NCBI RefSeq assembly: GCF_000003815.2
Contig: NC_049989.1
Span: 19,477,165 to 19,541,164 of the forward strand
DNA: 64,000 nt
Source: Branchiostoma floridae
Taxonomy: Eukaryota > Chordata > Leptocardii > Amphioxiformes > Branchiostomatidae
Direction of reading: 5' to 3'
Below are positions 42,406 through 54,800 of the stretch, one piece after another; position 1 is the first letter of the stretch, and each line of letters starts with the position of its first letter. A program made the translations under genes and the position numbers. The notes under the pieces were generated by a model. That model worked only from the letters and a program-made list of their open reading frames with translations. It did no database searches and was not told where the DNA came from.

Positions 42406-43934
42406 AATTGAGAAGCTGCCTGCAGTGCTGTCTAATTTCGCCAGAGGTCGTGAGAACCGTAAACATTCCCGTCCGAAGTTTCTCCGTATTGGCCACTGTC
42501 CGTTGTGAACTTCACATTAGTCACACGATAGGCAACAAAATGATTGCATTTTGGAGCAGCAATAGGTCGGCTCTATCAAACCCAGAAAAAAAAAATGAAA
42601 ATCCTACCTGAAAAATTAAATCGTACGATGTATCTACGTGTTTCTTTTTTTTTTTTTCGTCGCTCTAATGGTCAAAAGAAAAACGCTCATCACAGGATCG
42701 CCAGACATATCTACTTAAAGTTTGATTCTTAAGTTAAAAGATGAAATAACAATGAAGAAGCAAGAAATTCTGCATGTAGTGCGGTGGCATGTTGATACTG
42801 GATGCACGCACACGCAGAGAGACAAATGCACACAAAGACTGACATCCTTACCCCACCACATACCCTTCTTAGCAGAGGTAAAAAAAATAGTCTAATAGCG
42901 AACATCTCAAGCAACTAGAGAAAAGACTCTAATCTATAGGCTTGTCACACGCGAGCTCGGTATTTTGTCCCATCTTCCCTAATGTAGATAGCACATAGGG
43001 AGGATCGCGAACCGCCAATTTCACAAATTGAAACATGACAAATGAGTTTATTGGACCCAATCCCGCGCTACTTACACCAATAAATAGATTAAAGAAGGAT
43101 TTTCTAGACCAATCTACGGCAAAAAGACCCGGTGTTTTGCCGTGGTGTAATACATGGGAAAGGCCAACAGAGAGTAGTCCTGGATCCCTGGGCATTGAGA
43201 GGTCTTAGTCATAGCTTTTTGAAGCATAGAACACATGGTACATCACTGATGTTACTGAGCCTCTATGTATGGTAATTGGTGGGAGAGGACTTGTTGTGCA
43301 TGTCGGTACTGCATACTATTACATATGCTATCTTGGTACTGTTTTTTTACCAATGGACACAATGTAATGTCCTTCTTTTTCATCATTTTCGTCAATCAAA
43401 TGGCAATATCAATTTCTTTAGATTATGTTATTCCTTTCTTTAGTTTCCCTGTATCGTGCATACTTAATTGATACGTTTTTCTGTAATATATTTAGATTCG
43501 TATCCATACATAAAATGATAAAGAAAAGAAAACAAGAAAGAGCAAAATGGTAATGTGACATTCATTTAGGAAAGATACGATTGACAATTTATGTGTTATG
43601 TTATGTTATGTGCTAAGTTATGATATTACGCTGGGCACATCCCACAACGTTACATGCTATCAAACCTTTCGGAGATTTGAAATGGAAGTTGAAGTTGTTC
43701 AGTGGGTCCCTAAAAACTAAAAAGTCAGGACTGTTTGTCAGTATAGAAACGTGCAAACAAAACTCTGTCATAAACTTCGAGAGCTACCCGTGCCAATGGT
43801 TGGAAATTACAGCATGTGCCTCTTGTGCCTTGTGGAAACATTCAAGTCGTGTATTTTTTATCTTCAGTCTTGCAAATGACTGTGAAGGCCTAGGCGCCTA
43901 GAGGGCTATGTATAGTATACAAGTAGTTACAACA

Positions 43935-44305
43935 CTTGCGACACACTCAGGAAATGCTTTTTCGTCTGGGCTATTCTTGGCTTTCTGATCGCACGGTTGT
44001 AGCCCATTTCTTACAGTCGTCCAATGAAGACACATGCTGCACAGACTACCGGAGAATTGAAGCTTGACAGATTTCAGCTCTGTGACAATATAGTAATATT
44101 TTGACAGATTTCAGCTCTATGACAATATAGTAATATTTGGTCAACACTCAAGAAAGATCAAGAAAGGCTTTTTTGGCTGGGCTATTTTGGGCTTTCTGGT
44201 CGTATGTAGATTCCACTTGTAGCCCATTACCAATCAAGAATCATGTCGCATAGACTATTGGAACATTGAATAAGCTTGACAGATTTCAGTCGTCTCCTGC
44301 AATAC
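43935..44305. repeat. about 200 bp tandem duplication with an inner 38 bp duplicate
   Basis: ACACTCAGGAAATGCTTTTT...GGGCTATT...GTAGCCCATT...CTTGACAGATTTCAG recurs from about 44143 to 44300 with small indels. GACAGATTTCAGCTCTGTGA + CAATATAGTAATATTT is itself repeated head to tail at about 44065 and 44103. Confidence 0.75.
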
Positions 44306-44518
44306 AGTTCTAAATTTAGTTGATTTACCTTCCTCGGACGTATTTGCTCACGCCACGGTGGCTAAATCTAGTCCATTCTCTTAGGTGAGAATGCATGAAA
44401 TAGATCTATAGCAATATTTTATAGTCGTTTGTCTGAGGTGTGTGACCGGCCGTGTCGGTTTTGTGAAACCTCGTGAGAAAAGACAAGGTGAGAAATACCG
44501 TATGCTTTGTGCGTGAGG

Positions 44519-44550
44519 GTGTGTGTGTGTGTGGGGGGGGGGGGGGGGTG
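44519..44550. repeat. GT microsatellite and poly-G run
   Basis: GTGTGTGTGTGTGTGTG is followed by about 16 consecutive G residues. A GAAA-rich tract lies at 44693-44708. Confidence 0.8.
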
Positions 44551-45459
44551 GTATAATCGTGTGACCATGTAGTCGATTTATTTTATCGTCTGCGTAAATT
44601 TGGTGTGAAAAAATACACACGGAATAGAACATAGCGGTCAGTCATACCGGTAAACAACAATAAATGATCGTGAGAATGAAGGGAGGATGAAAGAAAGAAA
44701 GAAAGAAAAATGCAGGAAAGTGAACATCGGAAAAATAAATGAAAGAATAAATGACTGTGAATGAAATTCGGCTACAAATAACAATTCTATTCTACATAAA
44801 GAAACATTTAATGGAAGTTTTAGCGTTCTGTGCCCTTGACTAAATAAATAGTGAATATTTGACACAGTCGGCCATCTTTGCTAATGTTTATCTTTTACCT
44901 GTTACTCACAAACAGATAAAAAAAAGTGCTGTCTGACATCTGATCCAAGATAACACTACACAAAGAATAAGCCCTCACTAGTTTCGCTGTGGCTTGGGAC
45001 GGGGGGAAAGTGTTAACTTAAAGCTCTTGAAAACAGCCTCTGCTAGAAGAAAATCAATTTCACCCCAGCCGAACAACTCACAGTCCAAACCTCTCGGGTT
45101 TTAGAAAGGGTTTGAAGTTTTGTCAGCTCTCACCTATTAGTAGTTTGGACAGACAGGGTGACTCGAAGCACTTTCACTGTTGGATAAGGCTGCTGTTTTT
45201 GTGAGCAGGAAAGCTTCAATGAAGATCCTAGCTCCTACCATGGCCTGGGAGTACAGTTTGCTACCTGTGGCATTTTATCTGTCTATCTGGCCAATTTCTG
45301 CCTCTTTTCAGCGTCCTATGGAGTCTGGTAGAAACTACATTGTACTAGCGTCTCGCCTGTCTTACATGCTACACAGAACGGGAACAATGTTGTGAAGCTG
45401 GCGGTAGATTTTATAGAAGCACTAATAAAATAAAAACACTTTGGAAACTGGGCCGTGGT

Positions 45460-45628
45460 TAATCTCCAAGCAGATCCTACTGTGCCATAAGATAGTATCA
45501 AAGCTGGTAAAGGAGTATAGCCGGCCTAAGGGAGTCAAACGTGCTTCACTCGGGCTTCACTCCTCTGCCAGCCTTTGACACTATCTTATACGACCCCTTA
45601 TACTAGCGTAGGATCTGCTTGGAGATTA
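45460..45628. mobile_element. MITE family A copy
   Basis: TTAATCTCCAAGCAGATCCTA and TAGGATCTGCTTGGAGATTA are inverted ends. AAGATAGTATCAAAGCTGG and CCAGCCTTTGACACTATCTT pair inside. A family B remnant sits just upstream (about 45290-45340). Confidence 0.85.
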
Positions 45629-48600
45629 GACCGCGCGTGGTCTCCGAAAAAATTCTTCCCTACGTGAATTCTCACAGCTCGGTACAAATTGGCCTTTCAC
45701 ACTTCTCATTCAAGTCGGCAACACCAGCCAGACGGCTCGCGGGGGCACCAATTGTCAAAATCAACGGACCCCTTGTCATGGGACAAAGGCGGCGGGGATT
45801 AAGCGCTAAAATCCCAATTACTTACTGTGTGAAGACAATGGGATTCACAAACAACACACAGCCAAGAATCCATGATACTGGCGCGGCGGGGCTTTGAAGG
45901 CGAGGAGCCACGCGTTCCCACCGTCTTGTAGACGTTTGGCAAGACTTCTCCAGATTTGTCTGTCGGCTCGCACTTCGCCAGGTGTACCAGAGAAGGTCTT
46001 AGACCACTGGGACGGTAACATCTTGTAAAAAATACACGTGCAATCAACATCAACAACAAACATCTAGACCTCACTTCACCAGTCGCGAGACGCAAACGAA
46101 ATATTACATACAAAACCGACGGAAAAATGATAATCCGCTTCTGCAAGAAGTTTATACCATCCATGGCTTCTATATCTAGTAACAGAAAATGAAACAGTTT
46201 TATGTCCTTCTTTCAAATTTGCAGTCGAAGAAGTGATTGGTTATTCAATATACATGTATTGGCATGTGGGCTCACACGCCCTTTGTTGATCTTTTTATTT
46301 GTAGTTCCAACCTCCTTGTTACTTCGGAGGAATTGATAGAATATACAAACAAACAAATAAACAAACACTGGAGGAAACTAAGGAGCAACAACTGAAGCCA
46401 ACTTTTACTTTACACTTTGCACCCATGATAAGTTTATAGTCTAAGTTTATAGACTAGTTGCGAACTTCCAGTTCCTGTTCGAATTTCTCTAGTGCGTTAT
46501 GTCTCTCCCACTCATTCCCAATCATTATAATCAATCACTTATGACTCACTCACTCGCTCATTCCATCACTTTATCTAGAGTACTACTCATCTATAATCCG
46601 TACTGCTGTAGAAGGGCCGTAGGCTATGCTTGGCATAGGAGGGCCTACTAGGCCTGGTGCAGGCTAGTACTACTCTGTTCTTGTATACGCACATTTCGGC
46701 ACATATTAGTGTTGCAGCACATTTCAGTGTTTTAGGTCAATTTTGCAACATTTAGTATTTCGTTCCAAAACTGTATTTCCAACGGTTTGCCCATGCTATA
46801 TATACTCAAAATCGGTACAAAAACGGGCTCAATACACCGAAAATGACCCGGATACTAAGTACTTTCCATATCTGCTATGACATGACAGAAACCCTACGTT
46901 TAGGCCCCGCATGTCCTACCTAACACGGAGTCGCTAACAACTTGAACGGACCGAGTGGGAGTCTCGGGAACTCGGGACGCGCGCCGCCGTCAAGTTTAGC
47001 ACATCAATAGCCTCTAACTTTCTCACGAGCATCCCAACATTTCACACTTCTCTCCCAAGCCAGGAGAACAAAGGACAAACCACGCTCGTTCACACAACAG
47101 CAGACGACATGGCTGCATAGACGAGAGGATTTTTACACATGGCGTTATGACTTTGGCGGCTTCGCAATCTCTGTCGACAATGTGGGAATTTTATTTTGCA
47201 TATTCTGTTGCACTTGTTGTCGGTTATACTACAGATTCTATAGCGCATGAACAACAGAAATATTCTACGTACAAGTAGCAAAATTTATCCTTATTAAATC
47301 TCAAGTGTCAAGCCCTATGTTTCTACTTGTATCAACTTCCTATAATCTTTTTGTTGTTCAATCATTTTGAAGTGGTTATTTACTTTAGCGTCCAAAGACG
47401 ACCGGTGCATCTTGTCCGGAACTCCCGACCAAAACAAAGCCGAGTTGTAAACAAAGCCGAGGTTTTCATAGCGTTCGTACGGCACAATGATTGTATATTT
47501 GTTCCGGAAATATCACCAGCAATGTGATAAGGTAGATTTAAATTTTGAAATGGTTACCAAAGCATTTGTTGTTGCTATTTTTATAGATCGTTTTCATCTT
47601 AAACTAGTGTTAGGAGAGAAATCCATTTTCTTCTTCTTATATTCCATTTGCTTAAACCTCACAAACTTGATTTAGTATGAGGACAGTTTTGTAATTTTTA
47701 TTTTAGATTTCCATACAGTACTTGTTAGGGCGCAGAAAGTAATATTTGGTGTCTTTTTACTCAAATGAAGCGTCTTATTGTTGTCTCAATTAATTACCGA
47801 ACAAAAATCGTCTTCAGGTAATTTGTTAAATCCGACACATCTTTAGTTAACATCGTTACTCCAAAAAAAAGTCACATGGGAACAGTTGAGGGATATTTCT
47901 CTCTCAGGATGAAAGACAATTCCCGGTAAAGGTAGAGCTGCTATAAAACGATTTGGGTTCCTCCAGAGGAGTGTGCTGGCGCCGGACAGTCTGGGGGGCG
48001 GAGCAGCACAGTTGGGGGTTAGTAGTCCTAACGTAGTATTCCACCATACAATCCCTACCCCTACACGATATAAACACACCATAGAAAACAAACAGTTTAC
48101 AATTTCCACTGCTGATAGTTTATTCCTTCTTCTTACGCGAGTATGAATTATATAGGATGAGGATGTGGTCTGGGATTGGATGATTTATTCTAATTGTGGA
48201 CATAACTCAAATTTGGCATGCCGTTAGGTTGTCTGATAGCTTAGTTTGGACACACAGGACGATGGTATGATTAAAACGATATACACGCGTGCACACCGGC
48301 CGAATCATACAACATACAAAGCAAATAGAACTGCTCTTGGCAAGTGTAGCAAAACAGTGTGTTTTAGTACTCATCAACTGCAGTATAAGCAAGGTATAGC
48401 CGACATTGTTCAAGAGAAAAGTATGTTCTGTACAAGACAAAAATTGACACTTGTCGGAAGTACTGTTTACCGCCCGAGGCAATGGTGCTCTGGAGGGAGC
48501 CCATTTGCTTTGATTCTCCATTTGTCTTAGTCTAAGTAAAATTATATCGATTGTAAAAAACCCTCAAACTGCCACGTGAGAATTGCACAATGTATACGTC

Positions 48601-48660
48601 TTGTGTGCCCACTACGAGCACGTTTTGTTACCCTTACAAAAAAATACTAAGTGAGCCCTG

Positions 48661-48696
48661 ATTGGCGGAGGAGTCGCGCAGCTGTGATCTGATTGG
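48661..48696. promoter_or_regulatory. candidate promoter elements of the T-box gene
   Basis: Two inverted CCAAT boxes (ATTGG at 48661 and 48692) flank an E-box CAGCTG (48679-48684), about 205-240 bp upstream of the start codon. No TATA box is evident. The assignment rests on motif and position only. Confidence 0.35.
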
Positions 48697-48899
48697 TGGA
48701 GACTTGTTGGGAGGATGACTCGCGAAGATCTACCCAATTGTCGTGGTTCTGTTGACAGAGACGGAGGGCCGGGAGCGATCAAAGCAATTATTAGCATAAT
48801 AGATGTTTAATTGAGGCCTGCTCGGTGGAGAGGAGGTTAGTAGTAGCGCTTCAGGACGAGAGAGCGGTCAGTCTGTTAGACAGAAGAACAGCTCCGAAA

Positions 48900-51800
48900 A
48901 TGATGTACGAATCAGAGGACGTTTTGACACAGAGAGCCCGGGCCTTCTCCATCAACAACATGCTGACCGGGTCCCCGCACGCGTTCCCGTTCCCGGGCTT
49001 CCCTATGGCACAGGCCGCGCCCGCCCCGCCGCCAGACCCGTGCGCCTTCTCAGGTAAGAACACGTCTCTCCTCTCCTAGCCTAGTAGCTAGACCATCGGG
49101 AGCTCGCCGCCACATCGACGGTGCCAGAAGTGTAGCTCGTCCGTCAGTTCAGAAGTACAAGTCGGGGAATTTCTACGGGTTTGGTGTAGTAACAACGCTT
49201 AAAGAGTCCAGCTGAATTGAATATGAGCCAGAAACAGGCCTATAAAGACGAGGGCTTGTCAACACGCCAGAGCGGACCAGTGTGGTGACCAGGCTATTTT
49301 GCTACATGTCGATTAGTTTCTATCCTTTTTATTGCGTCCCGTGTTTAAAACTGTGGACTAAAAGTACATGCCGTGTATTACAGTCGTGACCTAACCTGTT
49401 TTTACATCGTTGTTACACCCACAGACCGTTTTGCGACGGACTTCCACATGACAGCGGACCACAAGACGCAGCGCCTCGGGCTGGGACACCTCCCCGCCCC
49501 GCAGAACTTTCCTCCACCCTCCGCTCTCAAGGACATGAAGGTCACCCTCGAACAGAAGGACCTCTGGGACAGTTTCCACGACATCGGCACAGAAATGATC
49601 ATCACAAAAGCCGGGAGGTGGGTTACAGACCGCTTTCTATTGATTTAAACTTTCCTAATGTAAACTTTGTTGTTTAGAAGTTCTGAAATGTAAACTGACG
49701 AAACCATAGCATCTAAAACAACAGGAAGCCTTGCTTACGTGCTTTGTAAACGCGCAGTCAAACCACAATTGGGCGTCTTTATATAAAACATGTTGACATA
49801 GTCTGACTAGCTTACTGTATGTATACAGTACCTTGTAAAAATGCGTTCTTTGGCTGGTAGAATTCTAGTACCAAATGATCGCGCGTTTTTTGTTGTTCGA
49901 AGTTTGTTCAATTGCATAAAGCGGTTGTCTTTATGTTGAAAAGGTCCGGTCGGTTCTCGCTTACTCACAAATTCGATTAGCACTCGCGCTCTGTCCTCAA
50001 AAGAAGAAGATCGCCCTGTTTGTGCCAACATGCCAGGTCTTTTGACCGCCGCCATGCGTGCCGTCCGCGTGGCCATTCACTAATCGGACTAAAGAAGAAT
50101 TATTATTCTTCCTTGGGTTGTTACTTACCTATTATAGGAGGTCTCTTGTGCGAGATAGCTTCTATGTTGTGGGGAAAGTGTTTTCGTTGCCAAAATAGTG
50201 ACCAAAATCATGGAAAACACGAAAGTTGTCTCCTTCTTTTTTTTTGTATACAAATGACGACCAGTCGCGAAAAGTCTGTCCCAGGCTATAAACCAAAATT
50301 TTCTCTTGTCTCTGATACCAACCTCCTTGCTGATACAAACGACAAAACACCGCCGAGCCAACCATTTTGCAACACATTTGTTATTCTTAGCTTATTCTAA
50401 ATTCATAATGTTTCCGTCGTTTTCTTGCCCTGATGTTGTTAACATTTAATGGTAGAGAAATCATTCTTGACACTTTTCAAGAAAATCGGCGAAGTCTGTC
50501 TAGGCCCGTTGTCATCTAGATAAAGACCAGATAAGAAGAGTTGTAAACACAGGACTCCGGTGAGAAACACTGAGGACAAGAATTGTCTTATCTTTCGCGG
50601 CTTTGTTGGCTGTTTGTCGGTTGTTTGTCGAAACCATCGGGTCGACAAAAGGCGAAGATGTCCCCGACAGATAACACATTCTTTAGTTCTTGTTCGCGTG
50701 GAAAGAAAATCCTAACACAAAGAGTCCCCGAAAGTTACATTAACTTATTCATGTTTAAAAAAACAATTTTTTTAAACATTGATATAAGCCTTTAGTCAAC
50801 AAGGCTATAGAAACAAGTAACACTGAGTTATTGTCTCTAGCCAATGAGTTTTATGATTTTTATTAGCTACAACAAAAATATTGTTTTCAAAACAAGATGT
50901 TTGTTAACATTTTGTGACATGTAAAGGAAGACATAAAGTGTGATTTCGGCACCTTGAGTCTTTTGAAAATGAAGAACAACAAACGTCTTTGGCGTCAAAA
51001 AGCTTCTAAAATAGTGACACTTTCTGTGTGAATTCGTACCATATAAACTGTGGGAAAGTTCGCGAGTGTAGGAGATTTTTGTACCCCGTCTTGTCTCCCT
51101 CAAGTCAACGTAAACCCCCTCTCTCTCCCCCGCGTTATAAACCAGCAGGGCCAATCGCACACAATTTTTTTCTCACGGTCGCTTATATTATAGCGTCTTG
51201 GCAAAGTTTATATTTTCCACCAGACCATTTTAAACCATAAAACGTTTATTCATGAAGACTGTTTTTGTTGTGTAAAGTTTATATTAGGTAGTGAATAACT
51301 GAAAGGCTGCATTGTCAGAGGAACGTATGGTACAAAGGACGAAGTATCTGTTCTTCACTATTGTTCGCTCGTGGTGTGGTCGCGATGTTGAGTTTTTAAC
51401 ATGGATTCCGCATTTCTATGTTTGAATCTTAAATGTATCGGTGAAAATGGCCGGAAATGTTGTGAATAAAATGATGAAATTCTAATTGAAACTAACTGTA
51501 GTACAGGCATTTCTGTCAATCATTTTACATTATTCAACACAATTCCATATAATTGCTTGAATGTTGGTGTATCACACTTGTTTTCGGAAGCTTTTCAATC
51601 CACAATCAGCTTAAATCACCATTTATTGCAAAATGTAAGCGCAATATTGGCTATTGGCAAATACTAAATCTTCTTCACACAAACAGATTCCCCTTTATTT
51701 TGATTTCTCATTACTCTCCTTTTCATTCACCTCTGTTCGCTCAACGAAATAAATTGAAATGTGTGTGTTCTGTTGTCTTTGCCTTGCGAAGGTAAATACT

Positions 51801-54800
51801 AAGTCTTTTTTTTTCTTGTGCAGACGGATGTTCCCCACCTACAAGGCCTCCATCTCCGGTCTGGACCCGAACGCCAAGTACATTCTTCTGATGGACATCG
51901 TACCCATGGACGACAACCGCTACAAGTACCACAACTCCGAGTGGGTGGTGAGTACGCTTCGAGTCTTTTCTCCAGGCACCTGTCGTTAGTCAGTCTCCAA
52001 GCAGATTCTGTGGTAGCATTAAAAGTATTGAAAGCTGGCAAAGGAGTGTGCACTGGCTACTGGAAGAAGAGAAAAGACCCGCTAATGACGCGTAAAATCA
52101 AGTCTAAAACGACCGAAAGCAAACCTCTGAATAGTACTAGAAGTTCCAGGTAGCACCCCATGTGATACTACCTGTACAAGTCAGGCCGTTAACGAAACTC
52201 ATCCCGTTGCTTGAGTAGCTTTGTATGCAGCACATTTATATCTGGATGCCTAATAACTTTCTTCCGTCGTTGAGTACGTGCAGATGTATTTCGGGTTTTG
52301 ATTGTTTATTTGTTTGTGTCTCTAGGTGAGCGGGAAAGCCGAGCCCCTAATGCCGGGCAGACTGTACATCCACCCGGACAGCCCCGCCACAGGCACGCAG
52401 TGGATGAAACAGAGCGTCACCTTCCACAAGCTCAAACTCACCAACAACGCCATGGACCAGCAGGGACATGTAAGTCTACATGCTTGTTTGTTTGTTGGTT
52501 ATGTTGTTGTGATAATGCGAGACAGCATCTTGTTCCTTTTTGGTCTTTTATTATGGGTTAACACATCTTTATGGCGCAAACTTTGACAGCTTAACTTGAA
52601 TATTGCTGGCGTTGTTTTCCAAGCAGATCTCCTTCAAATTCAGTTGGCCCGAGTGTTCCTTATTTGTACACAAACTAGTATAAACAGTCCTATAAAGAAT
52701 AGCGTTTCTTTTCCTTCAGGATTCTTTATTGACCAGATACTATAGTAAATGCCAAACCATTTTTGCGCGAGACTTTTATCGGTTGACCTGTGGAAATCCT
52801 CACCCTTTATCTGTCTCGCGAATCGCCAGATTTTTCACCTGATACCAAACAGGTGGCAAACCCTGTACAGACGGTCTAAAAGGTGACAAATGGCAATAGA
52901 TCCCAGATAATTTTGTTTCTTCCTTTCACTTGTAACTAAGCATCAACCGATCACAAAAAAAGGAATTCATTTCCCATTTTCTTGTTCCAACATTATTTAC
53001 AGTATCGGATATCAAACAGAAAACTACATTCCTTTCCATTTTTTTTATATCACCAAAACGTAAGTTACAAAATGAGTTGTTAAAATTCTGAAAGTGAAAC
53101 AGCTTTTTTTCTGTTAGATTTGATTGTGCACTCTCTCGTATCCTCGTAAAATTATAATATAAAACATAATTTATGCTACACACGGGGTAGCAGATTTTCC
53201 GTATTGTCGCTGTGGGACAATTCACTTCATTAGAATTTATTGGGCGATAATCTCCGAACAAACCTATAAACCAAGTCATTAGAGATGGCATGGGGCGGGC
53301 ACCGCGGTATATCAGATTTTCCCTCTCGCTATTTGTATTTGACAAGACGGCGATCGTACTTCAACCTAGATTGAATTTGTGAAGCTCTGGATTCGTAACC
53401 GGAATGCAATGATGAATGTATACGTATGACTGAAATGACAACAAAAGAATGCTTTTTGTCGGGCGCTCTGTCAATTCATGCGGTCGTAACATTTGACGTC
53501 GCCGCCATGGACGGTAGACTTTGGGCGAACTGGGCGGTTGTAGAAAAATGCGATACAACCAATTAAAAAAGTCCAACCAAGAAGCCCGCTAACGTGACTG
53601 AGTTATCTGAAGTGTTTCTATGTGAAAGTTCGCGGGTTTAGAAAGTATTTGTAGCAGGTCAACGTAAACTGGAGTTCTCCCGCACTCCCCCGTGTTATAA
53701 ACCAGCAGGGTCGATACAATACCACACATTCTCACGGATGTTTTTCGTTTCACTAAGTTTACATTAGAAATCTTTTTATGATGTAAGGTGCGAATGGGTT
53801 GAATGGAAAATTCGCAAACATATTGAAATATGACAGTCCCCGCATTGTTAATATTAGGCAGTACATAACAAAATTAAGAAATTCAACCGCATTTCGTCTT
53901 ACCCTATGCCACATATTCTTGAGTATAGTGCTTACATTTCGTACATTGTGTCAAATGCAATATTTATGAGCAAGTTGTATATAACTATTATGCCTTAATT
54001 TATGTTCACTGCTCTCTCATACAAGTCATCGCAATGGATAAATGTAAGCATAAGTTCCACATATCTATTTGAATACGCTTTGATTATTTTTCTTTCGCCA
54101 AACATTCCGCCCGGGCCCTTTTTGGAAAATGTGACCATAGGCATAGCATAATAAAGTTCATTATCTGACCTACCCCCTCTTTCCCTCTACTTCCAGATCA
54201 TCCTGAACTCCATGCACAAGTACCAGCCCCGCCTGCACATCGTCCAGGCGAACGATGTCTACAGTCTGCGCTGGAACTCCTTCAGCACGTTCGCCTTCCC
54301 AGAGACCAGCTTCATCGCTGTTACAGCCTACCAGAACGAGAAGGTGGGTTCTTAAACATTCTGTTTGTTTGTTTGTTTGTTTGTTTTGTATATCCGGTAA
54401 ACCGCCTCATAGCGTAACGCACCAGGTGTATGCTGAACAGTACAAGCTTCATATCCGGACAGATTTACTTGATCCACTCACATCGGGGAAGATTTGTCAG
54501 ATTCTCTATCGTTTGTGTTTTGTAAGAAGAATTTTACTGAACAAATTAAGCTTAAATCTTAAACAAAGTGGCCAAATATGGCTAGACTTCTGTAAACGGA
54601 GCTTGCAAAAAACAAAACAAACTGAGAATACGACTATCAACACACGTGCTGCTAGTCCACAACCCTAACTCTAAGCTGGCGCATTTCGCACGTTTGCAAC
54701 ACCTAACCGCAGACATCGCCGTCTTCTTTTGTTCGTATTTACCCCTGAAGAACACCACGCCACACCGGACGATTGTCTTGCTAAACTAGACTCTCCCCCA

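Larger units (their letters stand above)
36600..48600. other. 12 kb gene-poor interval upstream of the T-box gene
   Basis: No frame here shows a conserved domain together with plausible splice sites. The interval contains several MITEs, tandem duplications and microsatellites, listed separately. Parts near 45.6-46.1 and 46.9-47.1 kb are GC-rich and unexplained and could hold regulatory DNA of the T-box gene. Confidence 0.5.

Noticed and set aside
42050-42508. Overlapping 67-90 codon frames near 42.1-42.5 kb
   Set aside because: They lie within a family C-like inverted-repeat element, and the predicted peptides have no known domain.
45799-46164. 121-codon minus-strand frame as a secreted-protein gene
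   Set aside because: There is no convincing signal peptide at its start, no conserved domain and no second exon. It is kept only as part of an unexplained island.
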